The notes under the pieces are model-generated. The model was given only the letters and a program-made list of their open reading frames with translations. It ran no database searches and was not told the DNA's origin. From Heterohyrax brucei (lineage: Eukaryota > Chordata > Mammalia > Hyracoidea > Procaviidae): DNA of 64,000 bases. The translations under genes and the position numbers were made by a program. The stretch is from the NCBI GenBank assembly GCA_028571685.1, contig CM053143.1:140588829-140652828 (forward strand). The letters are read 5' to 3'. This document shows positions 44,196-54,987 of the stretch, piece after piece; within the stretch, counting starts at the first letter, position 1; each line of letters opens with the position of its first letter.

Positions 44196-45015
44196 GGTTC
44201 ATAGCATAGGTGAAATTAAATCACATTATTTAAAATGAGGATTTGTCTAGTATCCAAAAATATACAAATTTATTCTAGAAATATATATAGTTCCTTGTAA
44301 GTTATGCACTTACTCTAGTAATGCAGACTATTACCATATGCAAATATTTCGAGTATTTTGCTTAGTATCCCTCAAGAATTTGGTGAAAGAGCTAAAAGCA
44401 AAAAAAAAAAAAAAAATTGAAACATAAATTTATAAGGTGAACTACTGTCAGACACACTCAATGAAATCTTTCACTCTAAGTGGTGTTGCCCAATTTGATT
44501 CCTTATTCTGGTCTCCACATTTAACTGAAAATGATTTTGTTATTATTTTACATATATATATGTATATGTATATGTATATATATCTCCTTATCTGACTAAT
44601 ATTGCCAATACAGAGAATATTTAAAAGAATATGCTGCAAAATCTGAGGTGATTTCTTTGAAAGAGTGTCAGCATTCATTTCAATATGTAAATACTTATAT
44701 ATATTTTTAAACTAAGTATATTATTTTTTTAAAAAAATTCTGGTGTCTGAAGTGTTCACATTTTTAGTCTAAAATTAATGGATTTTTGTTTACATAATAT
44801 GTAAGATGATATAAAAAAGGTCTACAACTTAACGAGCCATTTTATAAATTAAGTTTTTGAAAAAAAGAAAAACTTTATTACCAAATATCTTGCAGTATTC
44901 TCCTGAAGACAAGAAACAGAGATAAAAGCAGTGAGGACAGTGAGCATCACCGATTTGTTTACAATATATATTTGGAGTAATTTGGTGCATAACTGATATC
45001 TTTAAGATTGACCTG
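44196..45015. other. Intron upstream of the exon, AT-rich
   Basis: Includes an A run (44400-44417) and a TATATG-type tract (44548-44584). No other signal. Confidence 0.6.
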
Positions 45016-45042
45016 TTTTCATGTTATCGTCTGTTATTGCAG
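45016..45042 (+). promoter_or_regulatory. 3' splice site of the SCFD2 exon
   Basis: A pyrimidine-rich run (TTTTC, CGTCTGTTATTG) precedes CAG at 45040-45042. The tract is interrupted by purines, so it is of moderate strength. The exon reading frame starts directly after the AG, and an in-frame upstream reading would have no basis in the SCFD2 protein. Confidence 0.85.
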
Positions 45043-45292
45043 AACATTGGGGAGTCAGCAATATCCGCGGTGTTAACTCAGCTGCTGCCTATGATTAAGC
45101 CTTCTAACCAGAGGACCAGTGATGACTACAGCCCTGAGGAGCTGTTGATCCTCCTGATATACATTTATTCTGTCACTGGGGAATTATCAATGGACAAAGA
45201 CCTGGGTGAGGCTGAAGAGAAAGTGAAGAAAGCATTGGCTCAAGTCTTTTGTGAGGAAGCTGAATTGTCACCGTTGCTGCAAAAAATCACAG
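45043..45292 (+). CDS. SCFD2: Internal coding exon of SCFD2 (Sec1 family domain containing 2)
   Basis: The open frame runs 83 codons plus one base, with the acceptor AG at 45041-45042 and donor GTGAGT at 45293. The exon is 250 bp, enters in phase 0 and leaves in phase 1. The lone last G would be the first base of the next codon. The translation begins NIGESAISAVLTQLLPMIKP and contains DDYSPEELLILLIYIYSV and the lysine-rich EAEEKVKKALAQVFCEEAEL. I recognise this as the middle part of SCFD2, a Sec1/Munc18-like protein of about 680 residues in human. SM proteins bind SNAREs and control vesicle fusion; the specific role of SCFD2 is less well defined. There are no stops or frameshifts, and the differences I recall from human are mostly conservative. 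The frame stays open past the donor to 45528 by chance. No neighbouring SCFD2 exon was found, so both flanks are intron. Orthology rests on remembered similarity, not an alignment. Confidence 0.93.
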
Positions 45293-45300
45293 GTGAGTTT
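45293..45300 (+). promoter_or_regulatory. 5' splice site of the SCFD2 exon
   Basis: The sequence ACAG/GTGAGTTT matches the U1 donor consensus very well. It sits exactly where similarity to SCFD2 stops; the residues after it (FNKDIGR) do not belong to the family. Confidence 0.9.
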
Positions 45301-47890
45301 AATAAAGATATAGGACGTAACTATCAGATACAGAAGATAAGTTTCAAAGCAAGCACTGTTTCAGAAAAGGCTGTAAGTGTCTTCATTGAAGTTATTTGGA
45401 ATTTTATGAGGCCTGTGGAGTACTCTATAGGCTTTAGGAGTAGAGACTTTCATTGTATTGTTTTTTTATTTTCCAATCATAGTAGTGAAATAATTTCCAA
45501 ATTGCTTGTTAGAATTCATTCTCTGTGAGAGCAAAGCCTTTTTTAAAATAGCAAAATACTCAAAGGGCATACTGTTTTTAAAGAAAAACAAAATGTAGTA
45601 TATCCTATTCAAAGTGTTTCTGTTTATAGATCTTTGAAATTGTTGTTTTCCAGCTTAAAAAAACAAAATACAAACTTTGTTTAAGCTGTTACATAATGTT
45701 ATAGGATTAAAAATTGTAGTTTACAGGCATGGTTCCTTATTTTGACTTCTATATTTGATTCTGAATTTGAATTAATTGGTAGTATTAAATAGTACCGAAA
45801 CATCCTAGTGCAATAGGCTGTACCAATTTGGGAGAAATATTTAAATATCATATATCTCCCTGTATTCATTTCTAGTAAGAACTGTAATATGATTCATGGA
45901 GCATGTATCAAATTCACTACTGTTAATTATATTTTGTGTAAAGTTACCTTCCATTAGTATAGATGAGTATGTTTGTGAGAAATTAATAAATCTTATATGT
46001 AAACTTAGATACTTCAAAAACATACCAAGTCTCTACCTGTTCCTAAGTATGTGATGTAGGGGTGGGGTTATATGTATGTGTACATATATGTATTTAGAAA
46101 GGCTCAGCTGAGGCTGATTATTGACTTTTCATCCTGTCTCCTCTTGTGTCTCCTGAGAGGAATGTCATGATTGCTCAAAAGTGTGCTGTATAGCTATAAA
46201 CCTAAGCATTCCAGGCATGTGTGCTTTGTTTTGTACCCACTGCTGACCTTTTCTGTGTTTGGTTATGGAAAATGAAACATTGATGAGATGGAAACTGAAG
46301 GAAGTTTCCACAGAGATGAAATTTGTCTTTGCTTAGTACAGAATCTGTTCACCAAAGTAAAATCTACGTAAGGAAAACATGTGAAATTTGTTCCCATTTC
46401 ATTAAAAACAGCACTATATGTGATCACAAGTGCTTGTTTGCATAAAAAAGAATATTGATTTATAGAGGTTTAATATGGTTTACAATATACTTAGAACAAT
46501 GCCTCGATTCAGAGTAAATTTGAAGTCTGGGAGAATTTAATTGAAAGTTATTCTTAAAATGTATAATTCCAAAAAGACACAACAAGGATGGTGTGTTTTA
46601 GTGGAGCTGAAGTGGAGCTTTTGGTAGTATCCACATGTTGCAATGTTATCTTTGGAACTGGAGCCATGCTGTAGACCATTCATTTGATACTCACTCAAGG
46701 TGCTCACTGATCCAGGACATGAGTTTGCTCAGGATATTGCATTTTCTTGCTTTTAAATGTGATGTCACATTTAAAAACACTTTTGTACATTCACACTTAT
46801 GACAGGAAAATTTGTAAGTTTAGGGGTTGACAGTTCCAAAAGAAATTTATGGAAAACTTGGAATATTTTTAAATTTTAGAGATTTTTTTTTCTATGATAC
46901 TAGCATATGTTGCTGCTTAGTTTAACTGTGAATGTACAGCTTAATCAGGGTGGTAGGTGACCCTGCCACTGAAACCACTGCAACACGTACACACACACAT
47001 ACACACACAGATCAGGCTCTGTGGACACCAGAAGAGCTTTCTTTGTGAACATCGGCTTGGTGGCTTGTATAGGCATACACCTTAGTAAGTCTGCTGAAAA
47101 GCCAAACGGCTGCTGAGGAGAATGTTTAATCTACATGTCAGGATAAAAAGCGATAAAATCATGTCGGGGTAGTGGTGACGCAGTCTTGTAGAAGTGGGTG
47201 GGATATCCTGGGATGTACTAAAGAATTGACTTCCAAATCTGCTTAATCTGTCCTGGAACTGGGTTAACCTGGCTTTTATTGTGAACTTGCCTACAATGTT
47301 TATGCTTATATTGTTCTGATATATAGACTCTTGGGTGGGTGGTGGAATTTATCTTATGCCTGAACATGTTTTTGTGGGTTTTTAAACTTTGGGTAAAAAG
47401 GAATTATGGAAAACAAATTGACTTGTGTAGGACTTCGGCTTTTTGACACAGTGCTGTAGTTTTATCATCTTAACATTTGGTAGAATCAAGAAGTCAGTCT
47501 TTTTCTGTACTGAAAAGTTAAGCATGGTTGATGGCAATCCACTGTTTATTTTTTAATGTGCTGTCTTTTTTAATAGACTGTTATGGAAGTTAAATCTTTC
47601 CAGAGTGTTAGGCAAAGCTCTCTTTTCTGCTCACACAAAATTAAATGAACAAGGGCTAGCTCTCTGAAAACGGGGATGGGGAACTGTAAAAAGAAAATTA
47701 GTATGGCCTAAATATGCCAGATAGTGATACGCTTTCTCAGTCTTGCTAAGTTCAAAGTGAGTATCAGTTTCCATATACATTAGTGCATATATGGCGGTCA
47801 CAAGAGAAAACACAGGAAAACCATCTGAACTTTCAGAGGATGAAATCAAATGCTAATTTAGATCTATGAAAACATGGAATATCATTATAC
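45301..47890. other. Intron downstream of the exon, almost repeat-free
   Basis: AT-rich unique DNA with a short CACACA run near 46990. No recognisable repeat over about 2.6 kb, and no coding signal. Confidence 0.6.
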
Positions 47891-47894
47891 AGGC

Positions 47895-48140
47895 AGACGT
47901 AGCTGAGAAACCATAGGACTTGCAGGCAGAAATCTTTGATGCAAGAAGTCCTGGCTCTGCCATTTCCTAGCCGTGTGTTGGTGTGTTTGTGTGTGTGTGT
48001 GCATGTGCATGTGTAAGTATTCATGGGAACATCATTCAGCATCTTTGAACCTTGATAATAAACTTAAGTGCCCTATTGACCTCTTGTGATTTTACTGAAA
48101 ATAAAATGACTTAATGCAGAGAACTGTTTAATTTTTGAGC
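47895..48140 (+). repeat. MIR SINE with a GT tract inserted
   Basis: CTGGCTCTGCCATTTCCTAG and later GAACCTTGATAATAAACTTAA fit MIR order. A (GT)n-like expansion (47979-48015) sits in the middle. Confidence 0.65.
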
Positions 48141-48748
48141 CATACAGTACTATAGGTAGGTAAATTTACTTTTATTGCTATTGTTATTTTGGAAGTGTCT
48201 CGATACCAGACAGGGTAGCTCTTTTTCACATCACGGTGTGCACAGACAATGAGAGTGCTTTGAATAGTACACTAAAGTATGTGGTCTGTGCAGCCAGCCC
48301 TGGGGGCTCTGTCTGCTCTGGCCACTCCAGGCCCTACTCAGCTGACCTTTAGGTTGAGGTGAAGCAGCAGCTTGGACACGTGTAACTTATTAGGGACAAA
48401 TGAGGGCTCTAAGCTTTGCTGGTCAGACAGCCCTGAAATTGGAAAACAAAGAAAAAGGAAACTTGCATATTGCTTTCTGACATTCACAACTGTTTTAGAA
48501 ACAATTCTTTTTTGGTGAATGGTTATGCATGACCATTCAATGATTTCTTTTCCCTGAACTTTTTCTAGTGTTTTTAAAAGAAAAGGTCAATAAGAATAGA
48601 GCTAATTGTGTAAAGCTTAGAAATGAATGACAAAGTATCTAAAAATTCCATGGTTTGAAACAGGCATAGTAATGGCACAGAAACAATGTAATTTGCATTT
48701 ATTGAGCTCTTTAATTTCCTGTTGATAATTTGAAATTATCGATATCTC
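48141..48748. other. Intron, no gene recognised
   Basis: Unique sequence. Confidence 0.4.
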
Positions 48749-48852
48749 CTGGTAGTACAACAGTGAAGTGCTTGGCACTAACCAAAAAGTTGGCAGTCTG
48801 AACCGGCCGGTGGCCCCACTGGAGAGAGACATGGTGATCTGATCCTGAAAGG
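48749..48852 (+). repeat. AfroSINE, long-form head
   Basis: CTCCTGGTAGTACAACAGTG, CTAACCAAAAAGTTGGCAGTC and ACTGGAGAGAGACATGGTGAT. The sequence then changes to RTE. Confidence 0.75.
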
Positions 48853-49152
48853 AGTATAGCTAGAATGATCATTAGAAGCAAGGATGGGGAGGCTGCATCT
48901 CACATGTGTTGGACATGTTGTTAGGAGGTGTCAGTCCCTGGAGAAGGACATCATGCTTGGTAAAGCAGAGGATCCGCAAAAAAGCAAAAGGACCTCAAAG
49001 AGATGGGTTGACAGACGTGTGGCAACAGTGGGCTCCGGCATCACAACAGATGTGAGCGTGGCACAGGACTGGGCAGTGGCTCCTTCTGCTATATGTCGGG
49101 TCCCTGTGAGTCCACACTGGCTCAGTGGCACCTAACAGCGATAATAACAGGA
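48853..49152 (+). mobile_element. RTE-type LINE 3' end
   Basis: The 48884-49135 frame reads CVGHVVRRCQSLEKDIMLGK, a clear RTE ORF2 C-terminus. It is followed by the tail CAGTGGCACCTAACAGCGATAATAACAG. 5'-truncated. Confidence 0.87.
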
Positions 49153-49539
49153 TTACTCTGGTGTTCAAAGCACTTTCATAGACATCTTTTTTTATTTGAA
49201 AGGAATACAAACTTACATGTATAAGAATTATATCTCCAAAGACCTGAGCTCAAATGAAATTGGTAAATTCTCTCTGTGATAGTTTATTCACAAATACACC
49301 ACCGGTTTTTCAAACATGGCTTGAGGCAGAGGATATAAAATGGTATCTAAATTTGAAAATATTAGAGTTGCAGTTTTCATTATGTTTGCATTTTTTTTTC
49401 ATGGCAGTTTCCTCCCTGATAAATCTTTTGTCTTTAGGCCAAACTCAGGTATACTTTTGGGAGGTTCCATGGTTGGAATTTTGTGGTAGGTTTTAGGACT
49501 CAGATGGAAGAGTTCTCAGAAATTACCCATTTGCTTTGC

Positions 49540-49720
49540 ACATGACGAAATTAAGGCCCTAAAATATTAACTGGTTTGCCTCAGATCACCAACCCGTAGC
49601 CAGCTGATTGCAGGGGTGGGGCTCGAAGCTGGGTCTCCGGGTTCCCAGTCTACAATTCTTACTAAACCAGTGATTCTCAACCTTTGGTTCATAGAATTTT
49701 GGGAAAGCATAAGATTTCCG
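49540..49720 (-). repeat. MIR SINE and short MER5-like end
   Basis: ACGAAATTAAGGCCCTAAAAT and CAGATCACCAACCCGTAGCC are MIR core text. CCAGTGATTCTCAACCTTTGG at 49672 resembles a MER5-type terminus. Confidence 0.6.
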
Positions 49721-49765
49721 TAAAATGGCTGCTGATGACTCTATGTATGCTTCATGCTTTGTCCT

Positions 49766-49960
49766 TCATGCTGTTGCCATCAAGTCAATACCAACTCATA
49801 GTGATTCCATTTGCCAGGGTAGAACTGCCCCATAGGGTTTTCCAAGCTGTAATTCTTTATGGAGGCAGACTCCCACATTTTTCTCCTGTAGAGTGGCTGG
49901 TGGGTTTGGACCACTGAATTTTCAGTTAGCAGCCAAATGCTTTAACAGTGTTGCAACCAA
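49766..49960 (-). repeat. AfroSINE, long form
   Basis: TGCTGTTGCCATCAAGTCAA, GAGGCAGACTCCCACATTTT and GTGTTGCAACCAAGCT in order. Near full-length. Confidence 0.92.
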
Positions 49961-51010
49961 GCTTCTTTTGCTTTGTCTGTAGGCTAAATAAATATTACTC
50001 TTTGAATTATAAGGATTTTTCAAATATTTGTAGATGCTATTGTGATTTATAAAATATAAATTTGTTGAAGATGTTGCGAAAGTTAAATAAATCTTTTTAT
50101 TTTGCATTTTTCGGTTAACAGATATGAAAAACATAATTATATCATTTCCTCATACTAAAGAAACATTTAAAATTGTGGACTATAATAGAAGGCTCAAACT
50201 TACATGCTTACAGGGCCCAGTAAGTAATATTATAAGGAAAGTAGGTTGGATTTTGAAAAAAATAGCAATGATGATTCGCAAGGGATATTTGGCCTCCATG
50301 AAAAGGCAACAGGGAGTGGTGGAGATTGTGTTAAAGTGGAAATCCTTAAATTGTTGCCTTGAGGCATGAGTCTAATAGAGCTGCCAATCTCAAGAAACCA
50401 GGAATCTTAATTTCTTTTTCAACTTGAAACTGGCCATGTTTCAGAAGTTAGTTTATTTTATAACATACTGTATGAGTCAAAGAGATCTTATTGGAGGGTA
50501 AAATTCAGCCTGTAGGCTTCCAGTTTGCAATCTCTGCAATCTCAATACCTGGCCAGGTATTGATTCTAGAAGAAAGCTTTTGGATCTTTAGCTTTAGAAA
50601 CCACTAGAAATCTGACTAATGTCCAGATATACTAAAAGCTGCATGGCAGTTTCATTAGAAACCTAAGGAAGGACCTTGGAATTTTTTTTTTTACTTTATT
50701 TTATAGAAAGGAAAAAAAAAATCACATTCTTTTCCAGTTTAATCTAGCATTCATTTACCAGTAACACAGCATAGATTTTCCTTCTGAATAGATTATGTTA
50801 AAACATCATCTTAGTGGAAGTAGACTTTTCACTGAAGTCTGTGTATTGGATGGATGATGTAGAGAGGCAACAGTGGGTTTAATGTAAGGAAGAAAACTCA
50901 GGAAAATCATGCTAGCCAGAAGGCCGAACTTACACCAGAGAGAAGAACTTCCCAGCACTGGGAAATGACATGAGGACCCATGCCTTGGTAGGAATTGACG
51001 TTTTAGAGAC
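49961..51010. other. Intron, no gene recognised
   Basis: AT-rich unique sequence; A/T homopolymers near 50690 and 50711. ORF 50124-50369 has no domain. Confidence 0.5.
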
Positions 51011-51170
51011 AGGAGCCCTGGTGGCCTAGTGGTTAAAAGCTATGGCTATTAACCAAAGGTCAGCAATGCAAATGCTCTAGCTGCTTCTTGGAAACCTTAT
51101 GGGGCAGTTCAGTTTTGTGCTGTAAGGTCATTAGGAGTTGGAATCGACTCAAGGGCAATAGGCTTTGGTT
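51011..51170 (+). repeat. AfroSINE
   Basis: AGGAGCCCTGGTGGCCTAGTG to TCGACTCAAGGGCAATAGG. Full length. Confidence 0.95.
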
Positions 51171-52904
51171 CAAGACGTTTTGAGACTTTAAAACATGACA
51201 ATACATAGGGTAAGTTTTGTGGAAGGGGTGATACATAAATAAGTTCTCAACTTCTGGAAAGAGGGTGCTTTGATTTTCCTAACTAGCTGTGCTTTGGTCG
51301 CTCTGTAATTCTCAAAACTCTGGAATAAAATAGTGACATAGGAATTCCTATTACTGTAACTGGAATAATCAGAAAAGATACACATTGATTTGTGTAAAAT
51401 GTATAAATTTCTTCATGGTGGATCATGATTTTTTTTAGTTGTCTTCAGTTTTCAAAAGATTTGATCATAAATGATTTTTGTTGTGAATTTTCCTTCTCTC
51501 TTCTCTCTTAGCTGTCCATTGCCCTGCTTAAGATAAACCACATAGGCAAAACCTGGGTCCAATTTGTAATGCACTGTCCTTAAGAGCACCGGTAAAAAGT
51601 CGAGTGAGATCTCTCCTGGGGTTCTCTTCCATTTCCAAATCTAGCAGGGAAGAGACTCCTCCTCATCAAATGTGGATGAGAAGGAGTCGAGAATTTCTTT
51701 CTCATTGGGTTGTAGGAGGCAGCGTGTATTCCTTTCAGTTCTTTTTCTAGTGGCAAACACGTACATCTTCTTTTGCCTGGTAAAACAGAGCCAGATTGTA
51801 CAGCCCATCTAAAAAAAATCTATTTTCAGTGACTTGTTAGTGATAGCTTTTCTCTGTTGAAAGTCCAGGTGAACACAGACCACTTAAACATTATCGTTGC
51901 TGTCTGTGGCCACCCTTCATTACAGAAGCTTTCATCTCTGTTAGCACAAGGCTAAGAAGTTTTGTTTATTACGTTAGTGGAGGTATGGCTTTCAAACAGA
52001 ATGGTTTTCGCACTTGGCTAAGGACTTTTTTCTCATCCCTGTGGAAAGTTAATCTTGTTAGTAAAACAGGAAGGACTTGCTAAGAAAATTGTAAAAGTTG
52101 AGGAGCTAATAAGAAATTTGCCTCTTATGTTTCCTTTACCATTTCCTCTGCCTTTCTCCTCATCTCCTGTAATTCGTCAAATCTCAGAATACACACATCT
52201 GTTCTTAAAGGCATTATTCCTGTCAAAAAACCCAGTTTTTAAAATTTCAAAAATCTTTCTCTTGAGGAATGATTTCTTAAACTTTGCGTGTCCCTCCTGG
52301 CATGGCTATGAGGAGATTGTTGCTGTCTAACGAAAAGAGTAATTGTAAAAGTCTGTCACCAGCCTTCATGTTGCTCACACTTAATGGAAACCTTGGTTCA
52401 TTACAGTAGGTGACAGTGTACAAAACTGTGACTGTACCAAATCCACCCACTCAGCTAAATGACGACTTCGGGATATGGAGGGGAAGGAGAATTTTCTTTT
52501 CAGGAAAGATCGTGCCTCATGTCTTGGTTCTAAGCTGTCATGGACTCTCGTCGGTTAGCGTGGCATGTCAGTGTTAGAGGTTTCCAGTAAGGACTACACC
52601 TTCATCTCTAGTGTTCACATTCCTTGTTTCCCGTCTGCCAAAACCAAACCAAACCAAGCACCAGCTTTAAAGAATGTTGTTTTCCATTATGGTTTGCAAT
52701 ATTGTTAGATATAATAGGGCACATTTTCCCTCTTCGTTTCCAAGGTTTCTGTTAGAAACCCTGATGAAAAACATGTGTGTGCCCTAAATTACTCCCATGA
52801 GAAATGCTGAACTGTTACATTCAGTTTTACTGTCCAACATATTAAAATAGTTATCCACAGCACATATTGCTAGACAGCTATATCAAGTTTAAAATGTTTA
52901 GTTC
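51171..52904. other. Intron, no gene recognised
   Basis: About 1.7 kb without recognisable repeats apart from a short AAACC run at 52641. Small ORFs lack features. Confidence 0.5.
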
Positions 52905-52959
52905 ATGTTTAAAATATATCACAGCTGTAGAGAAAGACTTTTAGAGCTGCTTATTAAGG

Positions 52960-53006
52960 TAACCATAGGGTTGCTCTGAGTCAGAATTAACTTGATACAA
53001 TGGGTA
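52960..53006 (+). repeat. AfroSINE tail fragment
   Basis: CATAGGGTTGCTCTGAGTCAG and ATTAACTTGATACAATGGG, flanked by TTAAGGTAAC on both sides. Confidence 0.8.
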
Positions 53007-53030
53007 ATTAAGGTAACTGCAAGGGAAAGG

Positions 53031-53161
53031 TGTGAAGATGTGGTAGTCCGCTTCTATAAAGACTTACAGCCTTTGAAACCCTGTGCAGTAGGTCTGCCCT
53101 GTCCTGTAGGGTTGTTATGAGTCAGAATCAATTGCAAGGCAGTGGATTTGGTTGGGCTTTG
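53031..53161 (+). repeat. AfroSINE, long form, 3' part
   Basis: GAAGATGTGGTAGTCCGCTTC and CTTACAGCCTTTGAAACC identify the long form. The tail reaches GGCAGTGGATTTGGTTGGG and is followed by TTATTAAAGTAACT. Confidence 0.88.
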
Positions 53162-53534
53162 GTTTATTAAAGTAACTAACTAGTTAAATAATTTGATCCC
53201 ATATTGAGGAATCAACACAAATTATTTTCTCCTGTACTTAATTTTCCATGCCACATGATAAAAATGACCATTCTTAACCAATATACTAGATGATCTTCTT
53301 GCACTGGTATTTATATGTTCACTAATGCATGAGACATATAGACACACTGTCTGTTTCACAAGATTTTGTATTTGCTCATAATCATTGTGTGTGTAACAGA
53401 GATTATCAACAATTCTTATTAATTGTACATTAGATTAGTATACATTTCTTACTCATGAAAGAGTAGAAATGGAACATGTAGAAAGCAAGAGTATTTTTCT
53501 TGAACATATACTCATAAGTATAATCAAATAAGAG

Positions 53535-53680
53535 ATATGGTGTGGCTGTAAAGAGCACAGGACAAGGAGGCTTGAGTTTTACTCTTAAATATGTTCCCAA
53601 GGTGTATAACCTGAAAGAAAGTCACTTAGCTTCCTGCAGACTCTTTCTTTTCACTATAAAATGAGGGTCTTGTACTAAGC
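53535..53680 (+). repeat. MIR SINE fragment
   Basis: AAAGTCACTTAGCTTCCTGCA and CTATAAAATGAGGGTCTTGT fit MIR, cut by a SINE at 53681. Confidence 0.7.
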
Positions 53681-53684
53681 AAGG

Positions 53685-53837
53685 AAACATTGGTGGCATA
53701 GTGGTTAAGTGCTATGGCTGCTAACCAAAAGGTCAGCAGTTTGAATCCACCAGGTACTCCTTGGAAACTCTTGGGGCAGTTCTACTCTGTCCTATAGGAT
53801 TGCTGGGAGTTGGAATCAACTTGTTGGCAGTGGGTGG
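53685..53837 (+). repeat. AfroSINE
   Basis: GGAAACATTGGTGGCATAGTG to GTTGGCAGTGGGTGGG. Flanked by TACTAAGCAAG and TACTAGGTAAG, a target duplication. Confidence 0.95.
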
Positions 53838-54009
53838 GTACTAGGTAAGTATAAAGTGTCTTCCTTCTCTATCATTCCATATTCTAACTTCTTATTTTTA
53901 TCTAAGCCAGTAATATTCCTCCTCTATATCCAATCAGCTGCTTCTCAATACTATTCTTTCTCAGGCATCGTAACATCATGTCAGGAAGAAAGCAATGGAG
54001 TTGATCGTT

Positions 54010-54185
54010 TTGATTTCATACCCTATAGCTGTTGGCCACTCTCTGCTCTATGTCTTCTGAGATGCTGTTCACACCATTCCAAAACTGCTTCCTTATCCCA
54101 AGTACTCATTGACCCTAGGGCCTTTTCACTGAGTGCCCTGACTCTATACTTACCCTTCCATTCATCAAGGATCATAAAGATGATT
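54010..54185 (+). repeat. L2 LINE fragment (probable)
   Basis: CATTCCAAAACTGCTTCCTTAT and GACCCTAGGGCCTTTTCACTG are L2-like. Chance ORFs run through it. Confidence 0.5.
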
Positions 54186-54191
54186 CGGGAC

Positions 54192-54268
54192 CTGGCAGTG
54201 TTTTGTTTTGTTATCCATATGGTCACCATGAATTGGAGCAGACTCATGGCAAATGACAGCAACACTGA
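54192..54268 (+). mobile_element. RTE-type LINE tail fragment
   Basis: CAGTGTTTTGTTTTGTTATCC and GGTCACCATGAATTGGAGCAG match the RTE 3' tail seen at 10600. Only 75 bp remain. Confidence 0.75.
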
Positions 54269-54299
54269 TGCCAGGCTAACCTTGATCTTGAGTTTACAT

Positions 54300-54640
54300 T
54301 TTAATGCCTTTGTTTTAAATGTATTTCTTGATTATTACAGTCATAATTCTCATTGTAGAAAAACTGGAGAAGTAAAGAGCAATGCAGATGCCACATATAG
54401 ATTTCGTTTCATTGATTACTGATACGAGAGATATTTGTTATTTATATTTCATCTTTTGTGAATCATCTGTTTACCTTTGCCTATTTCTCTATAGAATTAG
54501 GCATTTTAGGATTAATGATTTAAAATCAGAGCTCTTGTATTGCTAAGATTATTAACATGGGTTATATATTCCAGATTTTTGTGTGATAGAGAAGTTTTTC
54601 ATTATTGTATGTAAAACAACTTTTCCCGTTTTTATACATC
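54300..54640 (-). repeat. Old L1-type fragment (uncertain)
   Basis: CTTTGCCTATTTCTCTATAGA and TGTTGTATTGCTAAG-like text hint at antisense L1. The identity is weak. Confidence 0.35.
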
Positions 54641-54987
54641 TGCTTATCACAGCTGTTGAGATAGACTTTTAGAGCTGCTTATTAAGGAAACACATCCTTG
54701 TTGGATTTAATTAAAACAAAATAAAAAAGTTAAGTATTGATGCAGTATCCTTCAAAGTTAATTCCTTACCCATTCAAACTGGAGGGAAAAAGAACTTACT
54801 GATCTCAGCCTTTGTTTTCTCTCTTGGTAACCCTATAAATAGAACTGATTTTGCAACAGGAATTTGATTTTCTGCTTTTAGCTGTTTTTTCTCTAGCTTA
54901 TCTGCCACTATATTTGCCTTTCTGCTGATGCCCTCTTTTGGAACTGATCATGAGTTTAGCAAGTCCTTCATCTACATGTCTTAGATT

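Larger units (their letters stand above)
1..45042 (+). other. SCFD2: Upstream intron of SCFD2 (partial, at least 45 kb)
   Basis: Inference from the exon at 45043: everything upstream in this window lacks another SCFD2 exon and is dominated by interspersed repeats. Long introns fit the known large size of SCFD2 in mammals. An unannotated alternative exon or a small nested RNA gene cannot be excluded by eye. Confidence 0.75.

Noticed and set aside
45293-45528. Extension of the exon frame beyond the donor
   Set aside because: A strong GTGAGT donor ends the SCFD2 match, and the following residues do not continue the family; chance read-through.
53856-54422. 188-codon ORF, the longest in the window
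   Set aside because: It spans L2-like and RTE tail text and unique intron with no domain or splice signals; consistent with chance.
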